A DNA stretch of 64,000 nucleotides from CAYOWK01 sp964407665 (GTDB lineage: Bacteria; Pseudomonadota; Alphaproteobacteria; Caulobacterales; Hyphomonadaceae): the NCBI GenBank assembly GCA_964407665.1, contig CAYOWK010000014.1, forward strand, positions 15,147 to 79,146, written 5' to 3'. The position numbers and the translations under genes were made by a program. Position 1 is the first letter of the stretch, and each line of letters opens with the position of its first letter. The notes beneath the pieces are model-generated. The model was not told where the DNA came from. It was given only the letters and a program-made list of their open reading frames with translations, and ran no database searches. Positions 26,869 to 36,252 of the stretch are shown in pieces.

Positions 26869-27870
26869 CTAGGGTGTCGACTTTCGGTCTGCCGTGCGCG
26901 CGCCCTGAAGGATATTGGGAAGGGAGTAGTTTCCCTCATGGCATTCGTGCGGAAAGGTGCGCTCGTTGCTGCGGTGGAAGGAGAATTCCGCCAGCCAGGG
27001 CTCGGTGTAGACCGGATCTTCGACGGTGTACTGGTAAACGAGTTCATCGGCAGAGACGCGCGTGAAGCGTTCGATGACTCTGGACGTGGCCGGTACAAGC
27101 AGGTTCGGGACGGACCGGATGCGCTCCTCGGGAGGTAGCCCGATGGTTTCCACCACCAGCGTGTCACCTTCCCAGCGACCGATCGAGTCGCCCATGCGAG
27201 AACGAAGCGCAGCAGGCCTGTGCGTGTCGGTCAGCGGGATGATCCGGGCTTCATCCCCGTACTCGGCGTGGATCACAACGTGGCCGGGCGCCTGCACAAA
27301 CCGTATCCAGGTGAGCGCCAGGGTCGATGCGATGGGCGCGACCGCCCCCATCACGATGCACCGTTCCTGGAGCGGCCGCTGTTCGACCCCCTCCATCGGC
27401 TTGTCCATCGGGTCGGTGGCCTGCAGCTCCGCTCTCGCCGCCGGCGTCAGCGGCATGCGGCCGGTGGCGGGCAGAACGACCACGCGCGAACGCCGTTCGC
27501 CCCGGACCAGCGGGAAGCCATCCGTGGCTCCGATCAGGTGTTCGACCTCGGGGTCGATCTTCACGCTGGGATGGTCGGAGGACAGGAAGCCCCGCGAGGC
27601 CATTGCCACAAGCCGGCGGGAATCCGCCTCTGACACCACCAGCGTGGCCGACAGGGGGGAGGTCTCAAGGACCGGGAAGTAGTTCGTGGTCCAGTGGGCG
27701 TTCTGGAGGTCCGGACGGCCATCCGGGGTTCTCGGGAGGCTGGCGTCCGGCTTCAGGCTTGTTGGCTGATAGACCGCCTCGGGCGCGGCTTGCGCCACAG
27801 CGGGAGCGGTCGCCATCGCCGCCAGAGCGGCCGTAACAGCGAGTCTGGAGAACGGGAGGTTGAGGCGCAT
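26869..27870 (-). CDS. Secreted protein of unknown function (CHEGNY family, copy A)
   Basis: A 333-residue exported protein; the Sec signal ends APAVAQA. The mature part contains TPDGRPDLQNAHW, GDSIGRWEGDTLVVET, YQYTVEDPVYTEPW and HECHEGNYSLPNILQGAR. The same blocks occur in order in the protein at 55117-56178, so the two are paralogues. Such proteins are frequent in sphingomonads, hyphomonads and acidobacteria without a known function; the conserved His-Cys-His-Glu may bind metal. It is divergent from an AraC regulator with 85 bases between starts, so that regulator is a likely controller. Confidence 0.82.
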   Translation of the reverse strand: MRLNLPFSRLAVTAALAAMATAPAVAQAAPEAVYQPTSLKPDASLPRTPDGRPDLQNAHWTTNYFPVLETSPLSATLVVSEADSRRLVAMASRGFLSSDHPSVKIDPEVEHLIGATDGFPLVRGERRSRVVVLPATGRMPLTPAARAELQATDPMDKPMEGVEQRPLQERCIVMGAVAPIASTLALTWIRFVQAPGHVVIHAEYGDEARIIPLTDTHRPAALRSRMGDSIGRWEGDTLVVETIGLPPEERIRSVPNLLVPATSRVIERFTRVSADELVYQYTVEDPVYTEPWLAEFSFHRSNERTFPHECHEGNYSLPNILQGARTADRKSTP

Positions 27871-27955
27871 GCATGACCCAGCGGTGTTTGAGGAATAGCG
27901 GTTTGCAATTATTGTTTTTCGATATAAGTTTTCTCTGAATGAAGGCGGGGAAACC

Positions 27956-29026
27956 ATGGCCGGAAGCGCCAAAAATCTGGCCGCAGGTAACGTGCCCTCG
28001 CCGGGTCCGACCGTGGGCGCCGGCTTTGCCCGCGGCCTGTTCGAGTTTGCCGTTTCTCGCGGAGCCGACCGCGCCGAGCTGTCGCGCCGCACCGGGGTGA
28101 CGGCCGAGGTGCTCGCCGACCAGGACGCACGGGTCCCGATGGCAGCCTATGTCGCGATCATGCGGCAGGGGGTCGCCCTGTCAGGCGATCCCGCGCTGGC
28201 GCTGCACTATGGCGAGGCGGTGAACATCGCACGGGTGTCGATTGTCGGGCATATCGGGCGGGGCGCCGAGACCATGGCCGAGGCCCTGCAGCAGCTGAAC
28301 CGCTATGTGCGCCTGATCGTGGAGACGGATGCGGCCACGGAAATCCCCGACCGCTTTTCGATCTTCTGGGAGGGCGACCGGCGCTGGCTGGTGGACACGC
28401 GGCAGAACGCGAACGCCTTTCCCGAACTGACTGAGTCCGCTTTTTCCCAGCTGATCTGCCACACGCGGGAATTCGGGCATGAAGCCAACCGGCCGATGGT
28501 GAGGGAGGCCCACGTCACGCATGCAAGGCCGGCTCATTGGGCCGAGTACGAGCGTGTCTGGCAGGCGCCGGTCGTGTTTGGCGCCGCGCGCAATGCGCTG
28601 CTGATGGACCCGGACTGGGAGCACTACCGCGTCGCGCGCACCGATCCCTATGTAACGGCTGTCCTGGCGGAGAAGGCGGACCGGATGATCGCCGAGCTGG
28701 ACGAGGGCCAGACGATGGCTGGGCGTGTCCGGAAGGTGCTGCAGAGTTTGTTCGAGACACGCGAAGCCGGGATCGAGGCGGTGGTTCGCGAGCTCGGCGT
28801 CAGCCGCCAGACACTCTACCGCAGGCTCAAGGAGGAGGGCGTCACCTTCGAGGATCTGCTTGACGAGATGCGGCGGAAGATGGCCATCCATCACCTTGGG
28901 GGCGGCCGGGTGTCGGTGAACGAGACCGCCTATTTGGTGGGATTTTCCGATCCGGGCTCGTTCTCCCGGGCCTTCAAGCGGTGGACCGGCATGAGCCCGC
29001 GCGACTGGAAATCCGCCAATTCGTGA
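27956..29026 (+). CDS. AraC family transcriptional regulator
   Basis: A 356-residue regulator. The N-terminal half (SRRTGVTAEVLADQDARVPM, then ALHYGEAVNIARVSIVGHIG) matches the AraC-type arabinose-binding-like domain of OruR/OxyR-independent regulators, and the C-terminal double helix-turn-helix has VVRELGVSRQTLYRRLKEEG and AYLVGFSDPGSFSRAFKRWTG. GGCGGGG precedes the ATG. Its divergent neighbour is the secreted protein A. The inducer is unknown. Confidence 0.93.
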   Translation: MAGSAKNLAAGNVPSPGPTVGAGFARGLFEFAVSRGADRAELSRRTGVTAEVLADQDARVPMAAYVAIMRQGVALSGDPALALHYGEAVNIARVSIVGHIGRGAETMAEALQQLNRYVRLIVETDAATEIPDRFSIFWEGDRRWLVDTRQNANAFPELTESAFSQLICHTREFGHEANRPMVREAHVTHARPAHWAEYERVWQAPVVFGAARNALLMDPDWEHYRVARTDPYVTAVLAEKADRMIAELDEGQTMAGRVRKVLQSLFETREAGIEAVVRELGVSRQTLYRRLKEEGVTFEDLLDEMRRKMAIHHLGGGRVSVNETAYLVGFSDPGSFSRAFKRWTGMSPRDWKSANS

Positions 29027-29136
29027 ACCGCTTTCCCCGCAGACTTCGCCAATAACGGGAATGAGCGGGTCCAGAGTCCGATTGCGCCGGGTGGCCCGCA
29101 GGTGTGACTGTAGCGCGGGATGTGGCGGGGCCGGTG

Positions 29137-31566
29137 ATGGCGGAGTTGGACGACAGGACGGTTCTGGACCTGTTCGGGGAGGCTCTGGATGTCGATCCCG
29201 GGCAGCGGGACGGCTGGCTGGCTGCGCGCTGCGGCGGCGATATCGCGCTGATGGACCGGGTTCGGCGGCTGATAGCTGCTGATGAGGAGGTTGAGGCTGG
29301 GGGCGGGGACACGGGGCCTGCGCCGCCGCCGGACCGGGTGGGGGTCTACCGGCTGGAGGCTCTGATCGGTGCGGGGGGAATGGGGTCGGTCTATCGGGCG
29401 CGGCGCGATGACGGCCTGTTTGACCAGACGGTGGCGATCAAGTTCATCCGCGCCATCCGCGGCCGCCACAACCTGGAGCCTCTGATCGACGCCGAGCGCA
29501 GGTCGCTGGCGCGGATGGACCATGGAGGCATTGCCCGGATCCTGGACGGCGGTGCGACGGACGGCGGGCTCCATTATCTCGTCATGGAGTTCGTGCCGGG
29601 TGTTCCCATCGACATCCATGCGGATGGGCGGGCGCTGTCGGCTCCAGACCGGGTGCGGCTGGTCCGGCAGGTCGCGGCGGCGCTGGCGCATGCGCACCAC
29701 AACCGGATCGTCCATTGCGACGTCAAGCCGTCGAACATCCTGGTGACGGCGGACGGCAAGGCCAAGCTGATCGACTTTGGCGTGGCCCGCCTGCAGGAGG
29801 TGGCAGAGACCGGCGTGCTGGACGGGGCGACGCGCAGCCATGCAAGCCCGGAGCGTCTGGAGCGCCGCCCCGCGACGCTGGGCGATGATGTCTATTCGCT
29901 GGCGGTCACGCTCTACCAGTTGCTGGCGGACCGCCTGCCATGGTCCGACCCGGATCGCCGCGATCTGCTTGAGGTTCCCCCGCCGGTGAGCGGGTTCGTG
30001 ACCACCGACGCGGGCGGCTATCCGCTGGCCGACCTGGATGCGGTTCTGGCGAAGGCGCTGAACCTGCAGGCCGAGGCGCGATACCGGACCATCGACGAGT
30101 TCGATGCTGACCTGGCGCGCTGGCTGGAGCGCAAGCCGGTGAAGGCGCTGCCGGCCTCGCTGGGCTATACGGGCGCCCGGATGCTGCAGAGGCGGCCGCT
30201 GGGCGTACTGGGCGCTGCAGGCGGGCTGGCGGCGCTGGTGCTGGCGCTGGTGACGATATCCGTTCTCTACCTGCAGTCCGAGGAGGCCAAGCAGGCGGCG
30301 GACGCGCGGTTTGCCGAAGTCCGTTCGCTCGCCGGCTTCATGCTGTTCGACCTCAACCAGCAGCTGGAGCAGACGCCCGGCGCCAGCCAGGTGCGCCTTG
30401 CGATGGCCGAGAGGGCGCAGGGCTATCTCGACGCGCTGGCGGCGTCGGCGGGTGACGATGCCGAGTTGCAGCGCGAGACTGCGGTCGGGCTGACGCGGCT
30501 TGCAGAGGTGCAGGGCGTACCGAGCCGTCCGAACCTCGGGCTGTCGGCGGAGGCCAAGGCCAATCTCTTGCGGGCGGAGGGTGTGCTGGCTGCTCAGGTT
30601 GCGGCTACACCGGAAGATGCTGCGCTTCGTGCCGATCTGGGCAAGGCGCGGTATTTTCTGGCGATCCTGACGGGAACGATGGACCTCGATCAGGCGGCGC
30701 AGATGGACTGGGCGGGCAAGGCGGAAGCTGATCTTGCTGCTGCGCTGGAGGGGCTCGCGGAGGCTGGTCCGGCCAAGCTGGCGGACGTGTCGGTGTTGCT
30801 CATGGGGGCGCGGCTGACCGCGTCCGACGCGATGCAGATGCAGGACCGGCATGCCGAGGCGCTGGTGATCCGCGAGGCGGAGGAAAAGCGCATGCTTGCA
30901 ATGCCGGACGATCAGCGCGCGACGATCGTTCACGAGTTTCAGGCGGGCCGCGTGGCTGCGCTTATGGGGGACAGCCTCTACTATCTTGGACGAATGGAGG
31001 ACGCGCTGGGGGCCTATGAGCGCGCCGCCGCATCCTTCGAGGGCGGGCTGGAGACCCGGCCGACGCATCGAAAGCTGCTCGAGGGTGCGGTCTATGCGCG
31101 CTGGTCGCTGTCGGGAACGCTTGCGGAGCTGGGGCGCAACCGGGAGGGGCTGGATGAGGCGCTCAAGGCCGAGGCGACGGCGCGGCGGCTGATGGACTGG
31201 GACCCGGCTGACCGCCTGTCGATCCAGAATTTCGACATGGCGACTGGGCAGGTGACGCTGATGCTGAACGCCACGGGAAGATCGGCGGAGGCGTTGGAGC
31301 GTGTGGAGACGGAAATCGCCCTTCGACGCCAGCGACTGGCCGCGAGGCCGGACGATGTGGAGCTGCTGCGATCCGTTGCTGTGCCGATGCGGGGGCGGGC
31401 GGAAATGCTGCGCGATGCGGGCGACAAGGCTGCTGCGTGCAGGGCGTTCGGCGAGGCGCGCGATGCGTGGGATGAACTGGACGCCAAGGGCCGATTGTCG
31501 GACTTTGACCGGCGAGTGGATGTGGCGTCGATCGAGACAGCGTTGAAAGAGCTGGGGTGCGGATGA
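29137..31566 (+). CDS. Membrane-bound Ser/Thr protein kinase with TPR-like periplasmic part
   Basis: About 809 residues. The kinase domain has the glycine loop GAGGMGSVYRA (about 77-87), the ATP lysine in TVAIKFI (about 102), the catalytic loop HCDVKPSNIL (H193, D195) and DFGVARL (D213). A transmembrane helix lies near 352-378, followed by an approximately 430-residue helical part with tetratricopeptide character that would be periplasmic. A longer start at 29104 (GTG) is possible. The stop is six bases from the convergent ECF sigma gene. Kinase plus sigma pairs of this type are known to signal by phosphorylating the sigma factor. Confidence 0.93.
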   Translation: MAELDDRTVLDLFGEALDVDPGQRDGWLAARCGGDIALMDRVRRLIAADEEVEAGGGDTGPAPPPDRVGVYRLEALIGAGGMGSVYRARRDDGLFDQTVAIKFIRAIRGRHNLEPLIDAERRSLARMDHGGIARILDGGATDGGLHYLVMEFVPGVPIDIHADGRALSAPDRVRLVRQVAAALAHAHHNRIVHCDVKPSNILVTADGKAKLIDFGVARLQEVAETGVLDGATRSHASPERLERRPATLGDDVYSLAVTLYQLLADRLPWSDPDRRDLLEVPPPVSGFVTTDAGGYPLADLDAVLAKALNLQAEARYRTIDEFDADLARWLERKPVKALPASLGYTGARMLQRRPLGVLGAAGGLAALVLALVTISVLYLQSEEAKQAADARFAEVRSLAGFMLFDLNQQLEQTPGASQVRLAMAERAQGYLDALAASAGDDAELQRETAVGLTRLAEVQGVPSRPNLGLSAEAKANLLRAEGVLAAQVAATPEDAALRADLGKARYFLAILTGTMDLDQAAQMDWAGKAEADLAAALEGLAEAGPAKLADVSVLLMGARLTASDAMQMQDRHAEALVIREAEEKRMLAMPDDQRATIVHEFQAGRVAALMGDSLYYLGRMEDALGAYERAAASFEGGLETRPTHRKLLEGAVYARWSLSGTLAELGRNREGLDEALKAEATARRLMDWDPADRLSIQNFDMATGQVTLMLNATGRSAEALERVETEIALRRQRLAARPDDVELLRSVAVPMRGRAEMLRDAGDKAAACRAFGEARDAWDELDAKGRLSDFDRRVDVASIETALKELGCG

Positions 31567-31572
31567 TCCGCC

Positions 31573-32136
31573 CTAGGGTGACAGCGCGTCCTGCAGCCAG
31601 GCGCGGGCGACGCGCCAGGAGCGTTTGACGGTAGAGACGGATATGCCGTCGAGGTCGGCGATTTCCTCCAGCGTCAGGCCGGAGAAATAGCGCAGTTCGA
31701 CCAGCCGGGAGAGTTCGGGCGCTGCGGCGGCCAGGCGCTCCAGCGCGTTGTGGATCATCTCGACGTCGACGCCGCCTGTATCCTGCGCGGCGTTCTCGGC
31801 GATTTCCGTGATCAGCGTAACCTGCGGGGCCGAGCGCTTTCCGGCGCGCATGCGGCGGACTTCGTCGATCAGGACCTGGCGCATGATGTGAGCGGAATAG
31901 GCAAGGAAGTGGGTGCGTTCGCGCGCCGAGACCGAGCGCTGGCCCATGATCTTCAGCGAGGCGCCGTGGACGAGTTCGGTCGGAGCAATGTGCTGGCGGG
32001 CGCGGTCTCCGGCCAACATCTTGCGGGCGAGGACGCGCAGTTCCTCGTAGACTTCAGCGAAGAGACGGTCGCGCTCCTCAGGCGACACGCCTGGCAGCGG
32101 TGTTGCGGCGTCTGCCTGCATATCGGCGGCGGACAT
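31573..32136 (-). CDS. ECF RNA polymerase sigma factor (kinase-associated type)
   Basis: A 187-residue sigma factor with region 2 (EVYEELRVLARKMLAG and HFLAYSAHIMRQVLIDEVRRM) and region 4 (LSRLVELRYFSGLTLEEIADLDGISVSTVKRSW). The sequence style is that of the Sig-70_X6 group, which is linked with Ser/Thr kinases and lacks a dedicated anti-sigma gene. None is present here; instead the kinase is convergent with a six-base gap. Phosphorylation by that kinase is the probable activation route. Its targets are not in sight. Confidence 0.92.
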   Translation of the reverse strand: MSAADMQADAATPLPGVSPEERDRLFAEVYEELRVLARKMLAGDRARQHIAPTELVHGASLKIMGQRSVSARERTHFLAYSAHIMRQVLIDEVRRMRAGKRSAPQVTLITEIAENAAQDTGGVDVEMIHNALERLAAAAPELSRLVELRYFSGLTLEEIADLDGISVSTVKRSWRVARAWLQDALSP

Positions 32137-32309
32137 CCTGTTTTCCCCTCTTGCGCGACTGCCGTCCCCAGCGGCCGCTGTCGGGAGTTTGATGCAAGCG
32201 GTGGGCCGTGACCAGTCCCCGGGGGGGGCTTCTCGGCGCGCACCTTCTGCGAGGATTCAGATGGGAGGCTGAGGCGCAGTCATCAAGACGGTTGTCGGCG
32301 ATGTTCAGC

Positions 32310-32786
32310 CTACGCAAATCGCGAGACGCCTCGCGCCTTCAGCACCTGGACAGCAAAGAGTACATCGTCGCGATCCACGAGAAGCAGATCAGGGCGGCTG
32401 AGCAGTCGGGGCGTTTGCACCAATGCGACTAGTTCCACGAACGCCTCTCCCAGCGAACGCAGAAGCTGGTCAAGTGGATAGGCTTGCGGGGAGCCCAGAT
32501 GAATGTGGGCCAGGCCGCCCACAACCTCGACTTCAAAGGCCGGATTTGAGTCCTCAATGCTGCAGATGACTCGCCCTTTGAAGGTCGCAGCGAGCCGTAG
32601 CGAGCGCATGAGCGCCGATACTGCCTGGAACAGATCCTTGTTCTCGAGGATATGTGCGTGCGGCTCGCCGAGCTTGAGATTGCCGACAACAAATCTGTTC
32701 GACGCGAACGGATCAGCCTGAGGCAGGCCGACGATGCTCTCTGGCCAGTTCTCTGTCAGGATTTCAAGAGTGACGAGTTGCGGCAT
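32310..32786 (-). CDS. Protein of unknown function
   Basis: A 158-residue soluble protein starting MPQLVTLEILTENWPESIVG and ending LKARGVSRFA. It has alternating strands and helices and no signal or membrane segment; I recognise no family. Its base composition is visibly less G+C-rich than that of PBP1A and the sigma gene on either side, which suggests later acquisition. It begins three bases after the stop of nothing and ends PBP1A's upstream run on the same strand only three bases away, so it may share a transcript with PBP1A, although it lies downstream of that gene's end. Confidence 0.55.
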   Translation of the reverse strand: MPQLVTLEILTENWPESIVGLPQADPFASNRFVVGNLKLGEPHAHILENKDLFQAVSALMRSLRLAATFKGRVICSIEDSNPAFEVEVVGGLAHIHLGSPQAYPLDQLLRSLGEAFVELVALVQTPRLLSRPDLLLVDRDDVLFAVQVLKARGVSRFA

Positions 32787-32789
32787 CCG

Positions 32790-34838
32790 TCAGCCCGGCC
32801 CCTCGCTGCCTCCGGCGCGCTGTTCGACCGAGCGGAAGGCGGCGGAGAGGCGGCGGTAGAAGCTGAGGCGGTTCTGGTCGTCGATGGAGAGGAATTCCTC
32901 GACCTGCTTGGCGCCGGCGAGGGGGATGGGGGTTTTGCCCTTCAGGGCGGCGGTCATCATGATCGCCCACATCCGCGCCGACATCTCCCCGCCGGTGACC
33001 TTGGTCATGGGCGTGTCATTGTCGTTGCCGACCCAGACGCCGCCAACGTAGAGCGCATTGTAGCCGAGGAACCAGGCGTCACGCCAATCCTGCGAGGTGC
33101 CGGTCTTGCCGGCGACGTCCCAGCCGGGGACCTGGGCGGCGCGGCCTGTGCCCTGCACGACCACGCGCGAGAGCATGCCGGTCATGTCCTCGGCGAGATC
33201 CTGCGCGTAGATCCGCGGCGGCTCGGCATCCGGATGAGTGTAGAGGACTTCGCCCCGCGAGTTGCGGATTTCCTGGACGACGTAGGGCGTCATCTGCAGC
33301 CCGCCCCGGGCGAGAACGCCATAGCCGGTGGTCATGTCCAGAAGGGTCACGACGTCCGAGCCCAGCGTCACGGAGGGGTAGTTGTGCAGCTGGGTGCGGA
33401 TGCCGAAGCGGCGGGCAAGGTCGGTGACGCGCGCGACCCCGATCTCGGCGCCGATGGCTGCGGAGACCGTGTTCAGGGATTCTGCCAGCGCCTCGGACAG
33501 CGTGACGGCGCCGCGATAGCCGCCGCCATAGTTGCGGGGGCGCCAGCCATTGATCTGGATCGGTTCATCATACCGGACCGAGCCGGGACGCAGGCCGGCT
33601 TCGAGGGCTGCAGCCCAGACAAACATCTTGAAGGATGAGCCAGGCTGGCGGCGGGCCTGCACGGCGCGGTTGAACTTGGATTTGGAATAATCGAGGCCGC
33701 CCACCATCGCTCTGAGGGCGCCGGTGTGATCCATGATGACGGCGGAGGCTTCGGACGCGTTGCGTGAGGCGCCCATCTCGGAGAGGCCCCGTTCGACGGC
33801 GTCCTGGGCGGCGGCCTGCACGTCCAGGTCCACGGTGAGCTGGACGACGAGATCCGGCGGGGGATTGGGCAGAAGGTCGTGAACCTGCTGGATCGCGTAG
33901 TCGAGCGCGTGGCCGGCGAAGCTGTCCTGATCGCCCTGCCGGAATTCGAGCTGCTGGCGCTTGGCGTCGTCGGCCTGCTGAGCGGTGATGAAGCGCGCCT
34001 CCACCATGCGGTCGAGGACGTAGTGCTGGCGTTCCTTCACGGCGGTCGAGTTGGCGTCGCGGGCGTAGCGTGACGGCGCCTTCGGGAACGAGGCCAGGAT
34101 GGCGGCCTGGGCGAGGGTGAGGTCTTCTGGCGCGACGCCGAAATAGGTGTGGGCGGCGGAGTCCAGTCCGTAGGCGCCCGCGCCCAGATAGATGCGGTTG
34201 AGATAGAGTTCGAGAATGTCCTGCTTGCCGAGCATCCGCTCGAGATCGACGGCAAGGCGCGCTTCCTGCGCCTTCCGGCGGAGCGTCTGGTCTGGCGTCA
34301 GGAAAAGGTTCTTTACGAGCTGCTGGGTGATGGTCGAACCACCCTGCACGGTGCGGCCCGCGCGGACGTTTTCCAGCGTGGCGCGGAAGATGGCCGAGTA
34401 GTCGACGCCCTCGTGGGCGAGAAAGCGGCGGTCCTCGGCGGCGATGAAGGCGTTGACGACGTGGTCCGGCAGGGCGCTCAGGCGGACGGCGCGACCGTAG
34501 CGGGGACCGCGGACGGCGATGGTCTTGCCAGCAACGTCAACGAACTCGACCGCTGCTTCGCGGTTGAGCGTCCACAGGGCCTCGCGCGAGGGTAATGACG
34601 GCATCTGCGCGAACATGGTGTTCCACAGCAGACCGAATGTGACGACGCCGACGGCGAAGGCTGTGCCTGCGACCTTGAGGGCGAGCGGGCCCCATTTCTT
34701 CAGAAAATCAGGCGTTTGAGGCGGGGAAACCATGTCCGGACCCCGCGCTCGGGCGGAAGCGGCCACAGCTGCCGGCAATTCGGGCGCCGGTTGTCCGGGC
34801 GACCCGTCATCCGGCTTGCCGGTGGTTTCGTCAGTCAT
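32790..34838 (-). CDS. Penicillin-binding protein 1A family, bifunctional
   Basis: Class A PBP of about 682 residues building peptidoglycan from lipid II. After a Pro/Ala-rich cytoplasmic tail and one transmembrane helix (GTAFAVGVVTFGLLWNTMF) comes the GT51 glycosyltransferase domain with AAEDRRFLAHEGVD (catalytic Glu) and GGSTITQQLVKNLFL. The transpeptidase domain has the SxxK motif in PGSSFKMF, SLN in ESLNTVS and KTGTS. The start at 34838 is preferred over one 15 bases upstream. It is followed by the small unknown gene on the same strand. Confidence 0.95.
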   Translation of the reverse strand: MTDETTGKPDDGSPGQPAPELPAAVAASARARGPDMVSPPQTPDFLKKWGPLALKVAGTAFAVGVVTFGLLWNTMFAQMPSLPSREALWTLNREAAVEFVDVAGKTIAVRGPRYGRAVRLSALPDHVVNAFIAAEDRRFLAHEGVDYSAIFRATLENVRAGRTVQGGSTITQQLVKNLFLTPDQTLRRKAQEARLAVDLERMLGKQDILELYLNRIYLGAGAYGLDSAAHTYFGVAPEDLTLAQAAILASFPKAPSRYARDANSTAVKERQHYVLDRMVEARFITAQQADDAKRQQLEFRQGDQDSFAGHALDYAIQQVHDLLPNPPPDLVVQLTVDLDVQAAAQDAVERGLSEMGASRNASEASAVIMDHTGALRAMVGGLDYSKSKFNRAVQARRQPGSSFKMFVWAAALEAGLRPGSVRYDEPIQINGWRPRNYGGGYRGAVTLSEALAESLNTVSAAIGAEIGVARVTDLARRFGIRTQLHNYPSVTLGSDVVTLLDMTTGYGVLARGGLQMTPYVVQEIRNSRGEVLYTHPDAEPPRIYAQDLAEDMTGMLSRVVVQGTGRAAQVPGWDVAGKTGTSQDWRDAWFLGYNALYVGGVWVGNDNDTPMTKVTGGEMSARMWAIMMTAALKGKTPIPLAGAKQVEEFLSIDDQNRLSFYRRLSAAFRSVEQRAGGSEGPG

Positions 34839-34944
34839 CGGGCGATTCCACACCGTATGGCGGGCCGGAGTCCCGCAGACCTGCTCCCCATAACCTTAAC
34901 CAACGCCGGGCGTAAGGGCGGCGATCCAGCCCCGCACACGATTT

Positions 34945-36252
34945 TCAGTCCGGATTGCGCCGGTCGTCGTCCGAATGCCCCTGATACACCCGGGGGCTGT
35001 CAGTTCGTCCGCCGCGATCCATCTGCTGCGGCGGCGGCGGTGGCGGCGGCGGAGGCGGAGGAAGCGGAGGAGGAGGAGGTGGTGGTGGAGGCGGTGGCGG
35101 CGGAACAGGCGGTGGTGGGGGAGGCGGTGGCGGCGGAGACCCGCCGCCGCCGTTGTTGCCGCCGTTGTTGCCGCCGTTGTTGCCGCCGCCGTTGTTGCCG
35201 CCGCCGCCGTTATTGCCGCCGCCACCGTTATTGCCGCCGCCACCGTTGTTGCCGCCGTTATTGGGCGGGCGGTTGTCGCGGTCGCGATCCCTGTCGCGAT
35301 CCCGGTCACGGTCACGATCCCAGTCGTCGTTGTGGCGGTCGCGGTCCCGGACAATGATCATGCGGCTGTAGGCGTCGTTGTACCAGAAGCCCCAGGGGTA
35401 GTTCCGGCGATAGTCCTCGTAGGCGTACCAGGTGTTGAGCTGGGAGGCGTAGCGCCAGGCGCGCTCGTCGCGCCGGCGCAGTTCCTGGATGGCGTCCGAG
35501 GCTTCGCGGCGCCAGGCTCCCCAGGGGAATTCGGCCAGGTATTCGTCGTAGGCTTCGTAGGTGTTGTCCGCGAGGGCGAAGCGCCAGGCTTCCTCGTCGC
35601 GCAGGCGCAGGGAATCGAGGGTGCGGCGGGCGTCCGGCACCCATTTCGACTTCGGATAGTCGGCCAGGAAGCGCTCGACCTCGATGGGGGAGCCCGAGCG
35701 GGCGGCCTTGAGATAGGCGCCCTGGTCGGTGCGCCAGAGCGTATCGAGCCGCTCGTTGGCGCTGCGGGCGTTGGCGCCGGCAGGCCATTTCACGAGGAAA
35801 TCCTCGAATGTCACGATATCGTCCGAGCGGCGGATGGCGTTCCAGTCGGCCAGCTCCTCGCGGGCGAGGCGCGGGGCGGCCCGCTCGGCCACCAGCTGGC
35901 GGGCGCGGGCTTCGCGGGCGCTCCAGCCATAGCGGGAGAGATAGGACTGGTAGGAGGCTTCTGTGTCCAGGCGGGCGGCCTCGGTCCAGGCGGCGTTCTC
36001 GGCGGCGTTCAGCGCGTCGATGCGGGCCTGCGCCTGCTGGGCGTTGAGGCCCGTGGGATAGGCGCGCAGGTAGCGCTCGTAGCCGGAGGGTACGTCCGAC
36101 ATGGCGGCCGAGCGCCAGGTCTCGTCGTGAATCTGCTCGGGCGTCGGGCCGGTGGCGCAGGCGGCCAGAGCCATCGCTGAGGCGGCTGCGGCCAGCAAGA
36201 GGCGCAGGCGTGAAGGCCGGCTGCGCGAGAGATGAGGTGTATTGGCGGTCAT
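34945..36252 (-). CDS. Lipoprotein with helical repeats and an Asp-Arg, Asn-Gly and poly-Pro tail
   Basis: A 435-residue envelope protein. The signal ends in a lipobox, MALAACATG. Residues about 40-300 are tandem helical repeats of about 40-45 residues with patterns such as YERYLRAYPTG, YQSYLSRYGWS, FEDFLVKWPAG, YDEYLAEFPWG and YEDYRRNYPWG; each may be a degenerate TPR/SEL1-like unit. Then follow an Asp-Arg run, Asn-Asn-Gly repeats and 34 prolines in 36 residues. Poly-Pro and Asn-Gly tails are flexible and could span the periplasm or bind SH3-like domains or peptidoglycan. The function is unknown. Confidence 0.8.
   Translation of the reverse strand: MTANTPHLSRSRPSRLRLLLAAAASAMALAACATGPTPEQIHDETWRSAAMSDVPSGYERYLRAYPTGLNAQQAQARIDALNAAENAAWTEAARLDTEASYQSYLSRYGWSAREARARQLVAERAAPRLAREELADWNAIRRSDDIVTFEDFLVKWPAGANARSANERLDTLWRTDQGAYLKAARSGSPIEVERFLADYPKSKWVPDARRTLDSLRLRDEEAWRFALADNTYEAYDEYLAEFPWGAWRREASDAIQELRRRDERAWRYASQLNTWYAYEDYRRNYPWGFWYNDAYSRMIIVRDRDRHNDDWDRDRDRDRDRDRDRDNRPPNNGGNNGGGGNNGGGGNNGGGGNNGGGNNGGNNGGNNGGGGSPPPPPPPPPPVPPPPPPPPPPPPPLPPPPPPPPPPPQQMDRGGRTDSPRVYQGHSDDDRRNPD
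35029..35319 (-). repeat. Low-complexity coding repeat (Asp-Arg, Asn-Gly, poly-Pro)
   Basis: Within the lipoprotein gene: Pro-rich codons at 35029-35136 (34 of 36 codons are Pro), Asn-Gly repeats at 35140-35262 built from an 18-base unit encoding NNGGGG, and Asp-Arg codons at 35275-35319. The repeat is prone to slippage, so length variation between strains is expected. Confidence 0.9.

Noticed and set aside
34975..36180. A Val/Ala/Gly-rich open frame opposite the low-complexity lipoprotein
   Set aside because: It is an effect of the repeated triplets; the minus-strand frame has a signal peptide and helical repeats.
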